Of a DNA stretch of 64,000 nt, positions 51,204 to 58,511 are shown one piece after another. Under the pieces are notes generated by a model. The model was not told the origin of the DNA. It saw nothing but the letters and a program-made list of their open reading frames with translations, and made no database searches. The DNA is from Candidatus Latescibacterota bacterium (GTDB lineage Bacteria; Latescibacterota; UBA2968; UBA8231): NCBI GenBank assembly GCA_007136405.1, contig SLHA01000021.1, positions 58,104 to 122,103 on the forward strand, given 5' to 3'. Made by a program: the position numbers and the translations under genes. Every line of letters starts with the position of its first letter. Position 1 is the first letter of the stretch.

Positions 51204-51674
51204 TCAACGCGAGATACTCAGGATGCGGTAGAGCAGCGTACCCACGGGAACGCGGATCTCCACCTCGTCACCGGCCGCGTGGCCCAGAAGCCCTTTGCCA
51301 ATGGGAGAGACCGTGGAAATTTTGCCTGCATCGAAATCAGCCTCCTCCGGAGCAACCAGCGTGTAGCGCAGTTCGCGTTCCTTCTTCAGATCCAGCAGTT
51401 CCACCGTGGCACCAATGTAGACCTTGTCGGCTGGAATGGACTCGTTCTCCAGCAACTGCACGCGGCTCAGGGTATCTTCCAGTTTGCTGATACGCTGCTC
51501 CAGGAACAGCAGCCGTTCCTTGGCTGCGGCGTATTCTGCGTTTTCGGCAAGATCACCGAATTCGCGCGCCTGTTGAATAGCCTCTCTTGCTTTGGGCCGC
51601 TCCTTGTCCTTGAGCTGGCGAAGCTCCTTCTGGAGCTTCTCGTAACCTTCCCGGGAGAGGTAGACTTCGCTCAT
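51204..51674 (-). CDS. greA: Transcript cleavage factor GreA
   Basis: The 156-aa protein has the N-terminal coiled coil with the catalytic-tip region (FGDLAENAEYAAAKERLLFLE) and the FKBP-like C-terminal domain (VSPIGKGLLGHAAGDEVEIRVP). The coiled-coil tip acidic residues that stimulate RNA cleavage by backtracked polymerase are present. The start ATG 51674 follows AGGAGAACAATT. It lies just upstream of the sigma54 activator and behind a terminator-like leader hairpin. Confidence 0.96.
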   Translation of the reverse strand: MSEVYLSREGYEKLQKELRQLKDKERPKAREAIQQAREFGDLAENAEYAAAKERLLFLEQRISKLEDTLSRVQLLENESIPADKVYIGATVELLDLKKERELRYTLVAPEEADFDAGKISTVSPIGKGLLGHAAGDEVEIRVPVGTLLYRILSISR

Positions 51675-51734
51675 AATTGTTCTCCTGGCGATCCTGAAGC
51701 GCGTGTTTGCTGCGGCATACGCACGGGACCACAC

Positions 51735-51763
51735 AAAAAGCGGAAGCGGCCAGCGCTTCCGCT
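51735..51763 (-). terminator. Terminator or attenuator upstream of greA
   Basis: A perfect 10-bp stem (51739-51748 with 51754-51763, loop of 5 nt) is followed on the minus strand by TTTTTGTG. It is 250 nt after the FmdB stop and 61 nt before the greA start. Confidence 0.85.
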
Positions 51764-51783
51764 CGATAACTCGAATTTATAAT

Positions 51784-51812
51784 AATCTAACCATTAACTT
51801 GCCAGGTGGCAA
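51784..51812 (-). promoter_or_regulatory. Possible sigma70 promoter for greA
   Basis: TTGCCA (51807-51812), a 17-bp spacer and TAGATT (51784-51789) lie in an A+T-rich patch on the minus strand. The hairpin at 51735-51763 would then be in the greA leader. The elements match only moderately. Confidence 0.4.
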
Positions 51813-52016
51813 GCGAATATGAAAGCCCAATGCAGCGGAGACCGAAATGCGTCACGGCCATGCATTCGGCTGCAGTCGATTACCGCATCGAAAGACAACC
51901 GGACAGCCGGAGACCCGGCCGTGAGTACGCAGCCCATGCGTCAGTCACAGAAACAAAACGCAGCTTGCCTTTGCCGGCCTCACGGCCGCGCCCGCAATGA
52001 CCTGGTCAGGGCCCGG

Positions 52017-52256
52017 TTACGGCATTCCCTGCTGTACCGGACAGTGATTCGCTCCCTTGGCCTCACAGCACGCGGCACAGGCAGCCTCACTGCTGGCGCA
52101 ACGAGGTACCGGGTTTCGGTTGATCACCGCGAAACCCGACAGTTTACGAGTCAGTCGATCGCCGTCACAGGCGGGGCACCGGGGGACCTGTGAACCCTGA
52201 ACCAGGACCTCGAACTCCTTTTTGCACTCCGCGCATACAAACTCGAAGAGCGGCAT
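52017..52256 (-). CDS. Small FmdB-type zinc-ribbon protein with Cys-rich tail
   Basis: The 79-aa protein begins MPLFEFVCAECKKEFEVLV, with the FmdB Cys pairs CAEC and CPAC, followed by KLSGFAVINRN. The tail SSEAACAACCEAKGANHC adds four more cysteines, more than most FmdB proteins have. The start follows GGGAGTAGGG. It lies 15 nt after the 173-aa unknown gene and is probably in its operon. Confidence 0.85.
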   Translation of the reverse strand: MPLFEFVCAECKKEFEVLVQGSQVPRCPACDGDRLTRKLSGFAVINRNPVPRCASSEAACAACCEAKGANHCPVQQGMP

Positions 52257-52271
52257 ATACCCTACTCCCGC

Positions 52272-52793
52272 CTATTGGTGCAATGAAGGCTGATACAGGC
52301 CCACGCTGTACAGCTCGTACGAAGCCGCTTTGTCCGGAAAGTCCATTACGTGAACGGTAAACCTGGCGGGTACGCCGGTTTCCGGCATGTGTTCCGCAAA
52401 GAAACTGCTGTAGGCCTGTGCGTATTCCTTGTACAAGCGTTGCTGCTCATCATGGAATTTCTGCGGTTCCGCCATGGGGTTGATGTCCTTGGGTTGCGCC
52501 CCGAAAGCGTGCACCTCGACAAAGTCGATCTTACTGATCGAGTCACAGATGCCGGCTTCCTGCAGCCATTTCTCCCAGCTGCGAAAGACCAGCTCGATTT
52601 CCTCCGTGGGTTTCATGCGCACCAATTCGTCTCGTTGCAGAACACCCTTGGCAGAGTGCCCCCCGGTAAGCCCCGCCAGGTAGACCTTGAGGTCACCGTT
52701 GCCCAGATCCTCGGTGACGATAGCCGACAGGGTTGGACGTTCACCACCATAATAGTAGGTGAGCCGTCCACGCTTCTTGACCTTGAAAGCCAT
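52272..52793 (-). CDS. Conserved-looking protein of unknown function
   Basis: I do not recognise the family. The 173-aa protein starts at ATG 52793 behind GAGGAGAACGAC and begins MAFKVKKRGRLTYYYGGERP. It has a Gly-rich N-terminal part (TGGHSAKGVLQRDELVRM) and an acidic and aromatic middle (YKEYAQAYSSFFAEH). There is no signal peptide, membrane helix or cysteine cluster. It lies 56 nt after the D-lactate dehydrogenase-like gene and is followed closely by the FmdB gene, so the three probably form an operon. Confidence 0.7.
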   Translation of the reverse strand: MAFKVKKRGRLTYYYGGERPTLSAIVTEDLGNGDLKVYLAGLTGGHSAKGVLQRDELVRMKPTEEIELVFRSWEKWLQEAGICDSISKIDFVEVHAFGAQPKDINPMAEPQKFHDEQQRLYKEYAQAYSSFFAEHMPETGVPARFTVHVMDFPDKAASYELYSVGLYQPSLHQ

Positions 52794-52849
52794 GTCGTTC
52801 TCCTCTCTGTTGAGCCGCGACGCGTTCGCTGTGCTGTTGCTGCGCACAA

Positions 52850-55732
52850 CTACAACGCTTCCACCAGGACTTCAGCCCAGTGACGGGCCTTGCGCCCGGT
52901 ACCATCGGCAATCTGGTGACGGCAGGAGGTGCCAACCCCTACGATCTCAACCTCCGGGCCGGCTGTTCTGATGGCGGGGAATAGCCGCTCCTCGCCGATT
53001 TTCATGGACAGTTCATAGTGCTCTTTTTCGTAACCGAAGCTTCCGGCCAGCCCGCAGCATCCCGAATCGATTTCCATAGCCTGGTAATTGGGTGGCAGGT
53101 TCATGATCTTCACCGTGGGTGAAGTGCCGACCAGCGCTTTCTGTTGGCAGTGTCCGTGAATGAGAATACTCTTTCTGGTCTGGGTAAACTCAAGCTGCAG
53201 TTGACCCTGGTCGGCCAGATCAGCCAGGAATTCCTCCAGCATGAAGGATCCTGCCGCCACCTTGCAGGCGCGCGGATCGTCCACCAGATCCGGATATTCG
53301 TCACGCAGCGTCAGGATACAGCTGGGCTCGAGCCCGACGATCGGCAGTCCCTTTTCCACATACGGGTACAGGGCCGCCACATTGTGGCAGGCATTGCGGC
53401 GTGCCTGCCGGAGGAATCCCTTGGATATCAGCGGCCGGCCGCAGCATACCTTGTCCTCCGCCAGCACCACCCGGAAACCGGCCTGTTCCAGGATGAGCGT
53501 GGCTGCTATGGCCACCTGCGGCTCGCTGTATTCCGCATAGGTGTCGTGGAAAAGCACGACGTCACCGTTTTCGCCTGCACGTCGCGCCGATTTGGCCTTG
53601 AACCATTTGGAGAAGCGGTGACGCGTGAACCGCGGCATCTGGCGTCGTCCGTCTATACCGATGCAACGGTCCAGCATCCATCCTGTGGCCCGGCTTGCGG
53701 CGATCCAGTTGGACAATGGCGCAAACATGGATCCCATACGCGACAGAAGGTCGATCCGACTGAAAATCCGTGACCGGAGGGAGTACCCGTGCTTTTCCCC
53801 GTAATGGGCCAGAAACTCGAATTTGAGCCTGGCCATGTCTACGCCGGTCGGACATTCGCCCTTGCATCCCTTGCATCCCAGGCACAGATCCATGACTCGA
53901 TACAGCTGTTCACTGGTCAGACCCGCGGCATCCAGGTTGCCGGACAGCGCGGCGCGCAGCGCATTGGCGCGCCCGCGCGTGCTGTGCTCCTCATCCCGGG
54001 TGGCCGTAAAGGAAGGGCACATGGTTCCCGCGTCCAGCTTGCGGCAATGGCCGACCCCAGAGCACATCTCTACAGCTCGCTGCAGTCCTCCTTCTTCCTT
54101 ATAGAGGAAAAAGGTCTCCGGCTGGGCATGAGCATAATGGGGTCCGTAGCGCAGATTCTGGTCCATGGGTCCGGCCCGGACGATTTTACCCGGATTCATG
54201 ATGCCTTGCGGATCGAACGTATCCTTGACGCGTTCAAAAAGCCGCACGATCTCTGGACCGAACATCTTGGGGATCCACTCGCTACGGGCAAGGCCGTCCC
54301 CGTGCTCGGCCGACATGGAGCCGCCGTACTCCCTGACGATATCGCTGATGCGCTCCTCCAGCGAGCGTAGTTGCTTGATTCCTCGAGGATCCTTCAGATC
54401 CAGAATTGGGCGTATGTGCAGCACCCCGACGCTGACATGGGCATAGAATACAGCCTCCACCCCGTCCTCCGCCATCAAGGTTCTGACGCGCTCCACGTAT
54501 TCCGGCAAACAATCCACGGGCACGCAGGTATCTTCCAGCCCTGCCACGGGCTTGGCGTCCCCCTTCATGCTGTTGAGCACGCCCAGGCCTGCCTTGCGCA
54601 GCTCCCACATCCGTTTCTGCTGGCCCGGATCCCGCGCCCGCACATAGGCATATCCCAGCCCGTGCTGCCGCAGGGCATCTTCCAGCTCGTCCATCTTCAT
54701 TTCCAGCTGATCCTCGCGGTCGCCAAAGTATTCAACAAATAGCAGAGCCGCCGGATCTCCTTCCATGAAGACGCGGGTGGGAGCGTGTTCGGGCGAATTA
54801 CGGGTCAGGTCCATGAGGACCTTGTCGGTGAGTTCCACGGCCGCCGGAGAAGTTTCCAGCGCCACCAGGTTGGCCTGCATGGCCTCGATCAGATCATGAA
54901 AGTGGCAGGCGACCAGCACCGTATGCGGAGTGCGTTCGACCAGCCGGAGTTTGGCTCCGACAACCGTGCACAACGTCCCTTCCGAGCCGCTGACGAGTTT
55001 ACCCAGGTCAAACCGGGCGCCGTCGCGCACGAAGGAGTCCAGGTTGTACCCCGATACCCGGCGCATCACCCGGGGAAAGGCCTGGTCGATCAGTGCCCGG
55101 TTGGGTTCCACCACTTCACGGATACCGGAATGAAGACGCCCAACCGGATCACTCCGTCCCGCCACGCTGTCCAGTTCGTCATCGGCGAGGGGCCGGAGCG
55201 TAGTCCGGGTACCGTCCGCCAACACGACATCCAATTCCAGCACATGGTCCGAGGTTTTGCCGTATAGCAGCGAATGAGCACCGGACGAGTTGTTGCCGAT
55301 CATCCCCCCGATGGTGGCACGACTGGAGGTTGCGACGTCAGGTCCGAAGACCAACCCCTGAGCACCGACATGCGCATTGAGCTGGTCCAATACCAGACCA
55401 GGCTCCACCCAGACCCACTGCTCCTGCGGATTCACTTCCAGGATTCGGTGCATGTAAGGGGTGAAATCCACATGGATGGCGTCTCCGACAGCCTGACCGG
55501 CCAGGCTGGTGCCGCCGCCACGAGGCAGCAGGGCTATTCCGTGTTCTGCGGCCAGGCGGGTGAGACGCACTACGTCCTCGGCATTTTTGGGCAGGACGAG
55601 ACCCCGGGGCGGGATCTCGTAGATGCTCGCGTCGGTCCGATAGAGCATACGAGAGACCGCGTCGAACCGGGCCTCACCTTCAAGCTGATCGTGCAGCTGA
55701 TCTATCAGTTCACGTAATGCGGCCACAGACAA
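52850..55732 (-). CDS. FAD and Fe-S dehydrogenase, D-lactate/glycolate dehydrogenase-like
   Basis: The 960-aa protein joins an FAD-linked oxidase domain (PRGGGTSLAGQ near residue 70-80, then GGMIGNNSSGAHS) with a Cys-rich ferredoxin-like domain (CLGCKGCKGECPTGVD, CSGVGHCRK). It ends in two CCG heterodisulfide-reductase-like motifs (CCGRPLI, CCGLAGSFGYEKEHYE). This fusion is found in respiratory D-lactate dehydrogenases and related 2-hydroxy acid oxidases that pass electrons to quinones. The substrate cannot be fixed from sequence. The first codon is TTG 55732; a GTG two codons in is a fair alternative. Confidence 0.88.
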   Translation of the reverse strand: MSVAALRELIDQLHDQLEGEARFDAVSRMLYRTDASIYEIPPRGLVLPKNAEDVVRLTRLAAEHGIALLPRGGGTSLAGQAVGDAIHVDFTPYMHRILEVNPQEQWVWVEPGLVLDQLNAHVGAQGLVFGPDVATSSRATIGGMIGNNSSGAHSLLYGKTSDHVLELDVVLADGTRTTLRPLADDELDSVAGRSDPVGRLHSGIREVVEPNRALIDQAFPRVMRRVSGYNLDSFVRDGARFDLGKLVSGSEGTLCTVVGAKLRLVERTPHTVLVACHFHDLIEAMQANLVALETSPAAVELTDKVLMDLTRNSPEHAPTRVFMEGDPAALLFVEYFGDREDQLEMKMDELEDALRQHGLGYAYVRARDPGQQKRMWELRKAGLGVLNSMKGDAKPVAGLEDTCVPVDCLPEYVERVRTLMAEDGVEAVFYAHVSVGVLHIRPILDLKDPRGIKQLRSLEERISDIVREYGGSMSAEHGDGLARSEWIPKMFGPEIVRLFERVKDTFDPQGIMNPGKIVRAGPMDQNLRYGPHYAHAQPETFFLYKEEGGLQRAVEMCSGVGHCRKLDAGTMCPSFTATRDEEHSTRGRANALRAALSGNLDAAGLTSEQLYRVMDLCLGCKGCKGECPTGVDMARLKFEFLAHYGEKHGYSLRSRIFSRIDLLSRMGSMFAPLSNWIAASRATGWMLDRCIGIDGRRQMPRFTRHRFSKWFKAKSARRAGENGDVVLFHDTYAEYSEPQVAIAATLILEQAGFRVVLAEDKVCCGRPLISKGFLRQARRNACHNVAALYPYVEKGLPIVGLEPSCILTLRDEYPDLVDDPRACKVAAGSFMLEEFLADLADQGQLQLEFTQTRKSILIHGHCQQKALVGTSPTVKIMNLPPNYQAMEIDSGCCGLAGSFGYEKEHYELSMKIGEERLFPAIRTAGPEVEIVGVGTSCRHQIADGTGRKARHWAEVLVEAL

Positions 55733-56062
55733 GGCATCCTTGCGCTATCATGCGCTATGGGGCTGGGCGGACAAAGGCATATCACGGATCAGGCTACAGG
55801 CTTGCAAAAGACTTACTCACGCCCGACTCCCAGTAACCTACACGGGGGGTGCATCACCGTCAATCCACCGCCGACTCCGGGCACCGGGGCACAGGATCGG
55901 TTCCGGTCTCGTATGCTGCGGCCAGGATTCCCGATCCGGTCACTGCAGGCACACCATGCAGGTATTCGGGGGATGACCCTGTGACTTGACTCCGAGCGGT
56001 ATCGGCAATATCCTGTCCCCTAAGGGGTTCCAGAAAATCAGCACCGACACATCAATATCTGG

Positions 56063-56091
56063 TTGACAAAATGATCAAGCCACAATATATT
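56063..56091 (+). promoter_or_regulatory. Strong sigma70 promoter before zapA
   Basis: A perfect TTGACA (56063-56068), a 17-bp spacer and TATATT (56086-56091) predict a start near 56099. The leader to zapA is then about 95 nt and includes the hairpin at 56121-56167. Confidence 0.85.
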
Positions 56092-56120
56092 GTCCTTCAA
56101 CCACGTGGTTAGCGCGCAAC

Positions 56121-56167
56121 AAAGGGGGCTTCCGGGACCAGGGGAGATCGCGGGAGTCCCCCTTTTT
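56121..56167 (+). terminator. Terminator-like hairpin in the zapA leader
   Basis: AAAGGGGGC pairs with the region GTCCCCCTTT, extended by CTTCCG against CGGGAG, and is followed by TTTTTGTC. It begins only about 22 nt after the predicted transcription start and ends 25 nt before zapA. It could be an attenuator or the end of a small RNA of about 65 nt. Confidence 0.75.
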
Positions 56168-56192
56168 GTCTGCTAATGGAGATGGCAGCACC

Positions 56193-56507
56193 ATGTCCGC
56201 AGATAACAGAGTGACCGTTCAGATCTACAATCAGACCTACCACTTCAGCAGCGCGGATCAGCCGCCGGAATACGTGCAACGGGCCGCCGCCTATTTGGAC
56301 GGCAAGATGCGCAGTGCGGCAGCCACGGCAGGCAACCGGTCCTCTCTGGACCTGGCCATCCTTGCCGCTCTGGACATAGCCGAGGAAGTACTGGCACAAC
56401 GCCAGCGCAAGGAATCCATGCTCCAGGATGTGGATCAGCGCATCAGCCGCTTCAACCGCCTGCTGAGGGATCAAAACGGGCCAGACACGGCTGAACCGCT
56501 GACCTGA
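56193..56507 (+). CDS. zapA: Cell division protein ZapA
   Basis: The 104-aa protein contains VTVQIYNQTYHFSSADQPPE and VQRAAAYLDGKMR, and a C-terminal helix LDLAILAALDIAEEVLAQRQ. These fit ZapA, which bundles FtsZ filaments at the division ring. The start ATG 56193 follows GGAGATGGCAGC; nine further codons upstream in frame are inside the hairpin end. No 6S RNA gene, often next to zapA, was recognised downstream. Confidence 0.9.
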   Translation: MSADNRVTVQIYNQTYHFSSADQPPEYVQRAAAYLDGKMRSAAATAGNRSSLDLAILAALDIAEEVLAQRQRKESMLQDVDQRISRFNRLLRDQNGPDTAEPLT

Positions 56508-56653
56508 CGCGTCCGGGATACAGACTCCTCGTGTAGACGGACCGCCTGAGCCTGCTGGCGCAGCCCCAGGCGACCATGCCCTTGTTGCGGATGGTAGCGC
56601 GGTTGGCGACGGTACCGGTATCAGCGCACCTCTTCAACCTCCGGCCCGGATGA

Positions 56654-57178
56654 TTACTGCGGCCGCAGAATGATCGACATCTCCCGTCCTTCCATCCGCG
56701 GCATCTGGTCTATGACTGCCGTGTCCTCCAGTTTCTGCGCCAGTTCGGTCAACAGGTCTCGGCCCTGGTTCTGATAGGCCATCTGACGACCACGGAACCG
56801 TACACTTACCTTGACCCGGTTGCCTTTGGACAGAAACTCCCGGATGTGCGACATGCGGTATTCCAGATCATGGTCCGATATGTTGGCCCCCGCGATGCGG
56901 ATGGCCTTCATCTGCACGTTGTGCTGCTTCCTGCGGGCCTCTTTGGCCTTCTTCTCTTTATCATACCGATACTTGCCGTAGTCGATGATGCGACATACCG
57001 GAGGCTTGGCGTCCGGGGCGACCTCGACCAGGTCAAGTTCAGCGGCTTCAGCCCGCTTCAGCGCCTCACGTGTTTCCACGACGCCTACTTGTTGGCCGTC
57101 ATGGTCTATCAGGCGCACCTGAGGCACACGGATGTCACGGTTCATCCGGGCATACTGCGTTCCCTTTGTAGCGATAAT
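56654..57178 (-). CDS. infC: Translation initiation factor IF-3 (AUU start)
   Basis: The 174-aa factor contains RVPQVRLIDHDGQQVGVVET, LVEVAPDAKPPVCRIIDYGK and FRGRQMAYQNQG, typical of the N- and C-terminal domains. There is no suitable ATG. The perfect ribosome site AAGGAGG is 5 nt before an ATT at 57178, which gives the family-like length. AUU starts on infC are known from E. coli, where IF-3 discriminates against them and so controls its own synthesis. Nothing like rpmI or rplT follows, although these nearly always do. Confidence 0.93.
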   Translation of the reverse strand: MIATKGTQYARMNRDIRVPQVRLIDHDGQQVGVVETREALKRAEAAELDLVEVAPDAKPPVCRIIDYGKYRYDKEKKAKEARRKQHNVQMKAIRIAGANISDHDLEYRMSHIREFLSKGNRVKVSVRFRGRQMAYQNQGRDLLTELAQKLEDTAVIDQMPRMEGREMSIILRPQ

Positions 57179-57499
57179 ACGCTCCTCCTTGATTGGGTCT
57201 GCGCCGCTCCGGGTTGCCAGGAACGCGGCTTGCACGGTGCGACGCTGCTTGCGGCCGGCCTGCGGATCCGGCATCATCCGGATTAACATCCGGTATGGTG
57301 TTAATATTTTAGCTGACATCGGGCCCAGAATCAAGAGCCAATCGCTTTTAATCTACGCATATCGCCGGTATTCGGCGCGATTGAGGCTAAATACGCTATT
57401 GTGCCGTTGCATGTGGGTAGGGATTGCCTACCTTATCCTGCCGCTGGACCGTCCGGCAGGTTGGAGCTCTCCCGGCAGGCGCACTCACCAAGAGGAACG
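57179..57499. other. infC/PfkB divergent region
   Basis: This 321-bp region holds the infC promoter (57306-57334) and a roughly 120-nt infC leader with a small hairpin CCGGAT-TAAC-ATCCGG near 57275-57291. The side towards the kinase gene shows no clear promoter. Confidence 0.6.
57306..57334 (-). promoter_or_regulatory. Putative sigma70 promoter of infC
   Basis: On the minus strand TTGATT (57329-57334), a 17-bp spacer and TAAAAT (57306-57311) precede infC. The predicted start near 57299 leaves a leader of about 120 nt before the ATT codon. An upstream in-frame ATG reading would begin before the -10 box, which supports the ATT start. Confidence 0.7.
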
Positions 57500-58504
57500 A
57501 TGGTCACAAAACGCTATGATGTGTATGGTGTGGGCCACGCACTGGTCGACATTCAATACGCCGTGAATGCAGCGTTTCTGGAAGAGATGGGCATCGGAAA
57601 GGGCGTCATGACGCTCATCGATGAACGGCGTCAGCTAGAGCTCGCCCGGGCGCTGTTGCAGGACCCGGTCGCAAGCTGCTCCGGAGGTTCGGCCGCCAAC
57701 ACCATGATAGGCGTAGCTAGTTTTGGTGGATCCGCGTATTATGCCTGCCTGGTCGGTGATGATGACTGGGGTAGTTTCTACCTTCGCGACCTGCGGACCG
57801 CGGGAGTGGGAACCAGTGATCGCGCTCGCACCGCCGGTACCACTGGCCGCTGCACCGTATTCATCACCCCGGACGCAGACCGCACACTCAACACGTTCCT
57901 GGGTGTGGGCAGCGCCATCAACCCGGCCCAGATCGAGGCGAAGGTGATCGCCGCCAGCCGGTACGTCTACTTGGAGGGCTATCTCGTCGCCACAGACAAC
58001 GGAATGCAGACCTGCCGCATGGTCCAGGAAGCGGCCCGGGACCACGGCGTGCCGCTGGCGCTCACCCTCAGCGACCCGATGATCGTGGATGCGGCCAGGG
58101 CTCGTTTCAGCCAGCTGGTGGCGGCAGGCGTCGAACTGCTGTTCTGCAACGCAGATGAAGCCGCGGCTTACACAGGCCTCGGCGACACGGAATCGGCGGC
58201 CCGGAGACTGGGCGACATCGTACCCAGGGCCTGTATCACCTGCGGTCCGGACGGAGCCATCTTGTACGAAGAAGGCAGGCGTATCACGATTCCGGCCGTC
58301 GATGCGGATGCCGTAGACACCACGGGGGCCGGTGATCTGTTCGCCGGGGGTGTGCTGTTCGGCTTGACCCACGGCTATTCATTCGCCGATGCCGGCCGCC
58401 TGGGAACCTATGCGGCCGCCCAGGTCGTCGCCCAGTACGGACCCCGTCTCAAGCGAACACTGGCGGACAGCATCGATATCATCCTGCACTCCGGTCTGTC
58501 GTAA
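57500..58504 (+). CDS. PfkB family carbohydrate/nucleoside kinase (adenosine kinase-like)
   Basis: The 334-aa protein shows the N-terminal substrate motif (CSGGSAANTMIGVASFGGSA) and the C-terminal signature DTTGAGDLFAGGVLFGL, whose Asp acts as the catalytic base in this family. Its start YDVYGVGHALVDIQ resembles adenosine kinase-like PfkB members. Substrate is not certain. The start ATG 57500 follows AGAGGAACG. It is followed after 7 nt by the MFS-HEAT gene, so the two probably form an operon. Confidence 0.9.
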   Translation: MVTKRYDVYGVGHALVDIQYAVNAAFLEEMGIGKGVMTLIDERRQLELARALLQDPVASCSGGSAANTMIGVASFGGSAYYACLVGDDDWGSFYLRDLRTAGVGTSDRARTAGTTGRCTVFITPDADRTLNTFLGVGSAINPAQIEAKVIAASRYVYLEGYLVATDNGMQTCRMVQEAARDHGVPLALTLSDPMIVDAARARFSQLVAAGVELLFCNADEAAAYTGLGDTESAARRLGDIVPRACITCGPDGAILYEEGRRITIPAVDADAVDTTGAGDLFAGGVLFGLTHGYSFADAGRLGTYAAAQVVAQYGPRLKRTLADSIDIILHSGLS

Positions 58505-58511
58505 TATAAAG

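Larger units (their letters stand above)
51675..52016. other. greA leader and gap, no gene
   Basis: This 342-bp stretch between the small FmdB gene and greA contains an A+T-rich possible promoter (51784-51812) and an intrinsic terminator-like hairpin (51735-51763). No credible reading frame was seen in the rest. Confidence 0.6.
55733..56192. other. Divergent regulatory gap, no gene
   Basis: The 460-bp gap between the dehydrogenase and zapA contains a weak minus-strand promoter candidate (TTGACG at 55858-55863, 17-bp spacer, TAGGTT at 55835-55840). It also holds a strong plus-strand promoter (56063-56091) and a hairpin (56121-56167). No protein-coding frame is credible. Confidence 0.6.

Noticed and set aside
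55835..55863. TTGACG-17-TAGGTT upstream of the dehydrogenase gene as a firm promoter
   Set aside because: The -10 matches only three positions, so it is mentioned in the gap entry but not listed as a separate feature.
56508..56653. A 6S RNA gene downstream of zapA
   Set aside because: The place is typical in other bacteria, but no long imperfect hairpin with a central bubble could be drawn in these 146 nt.
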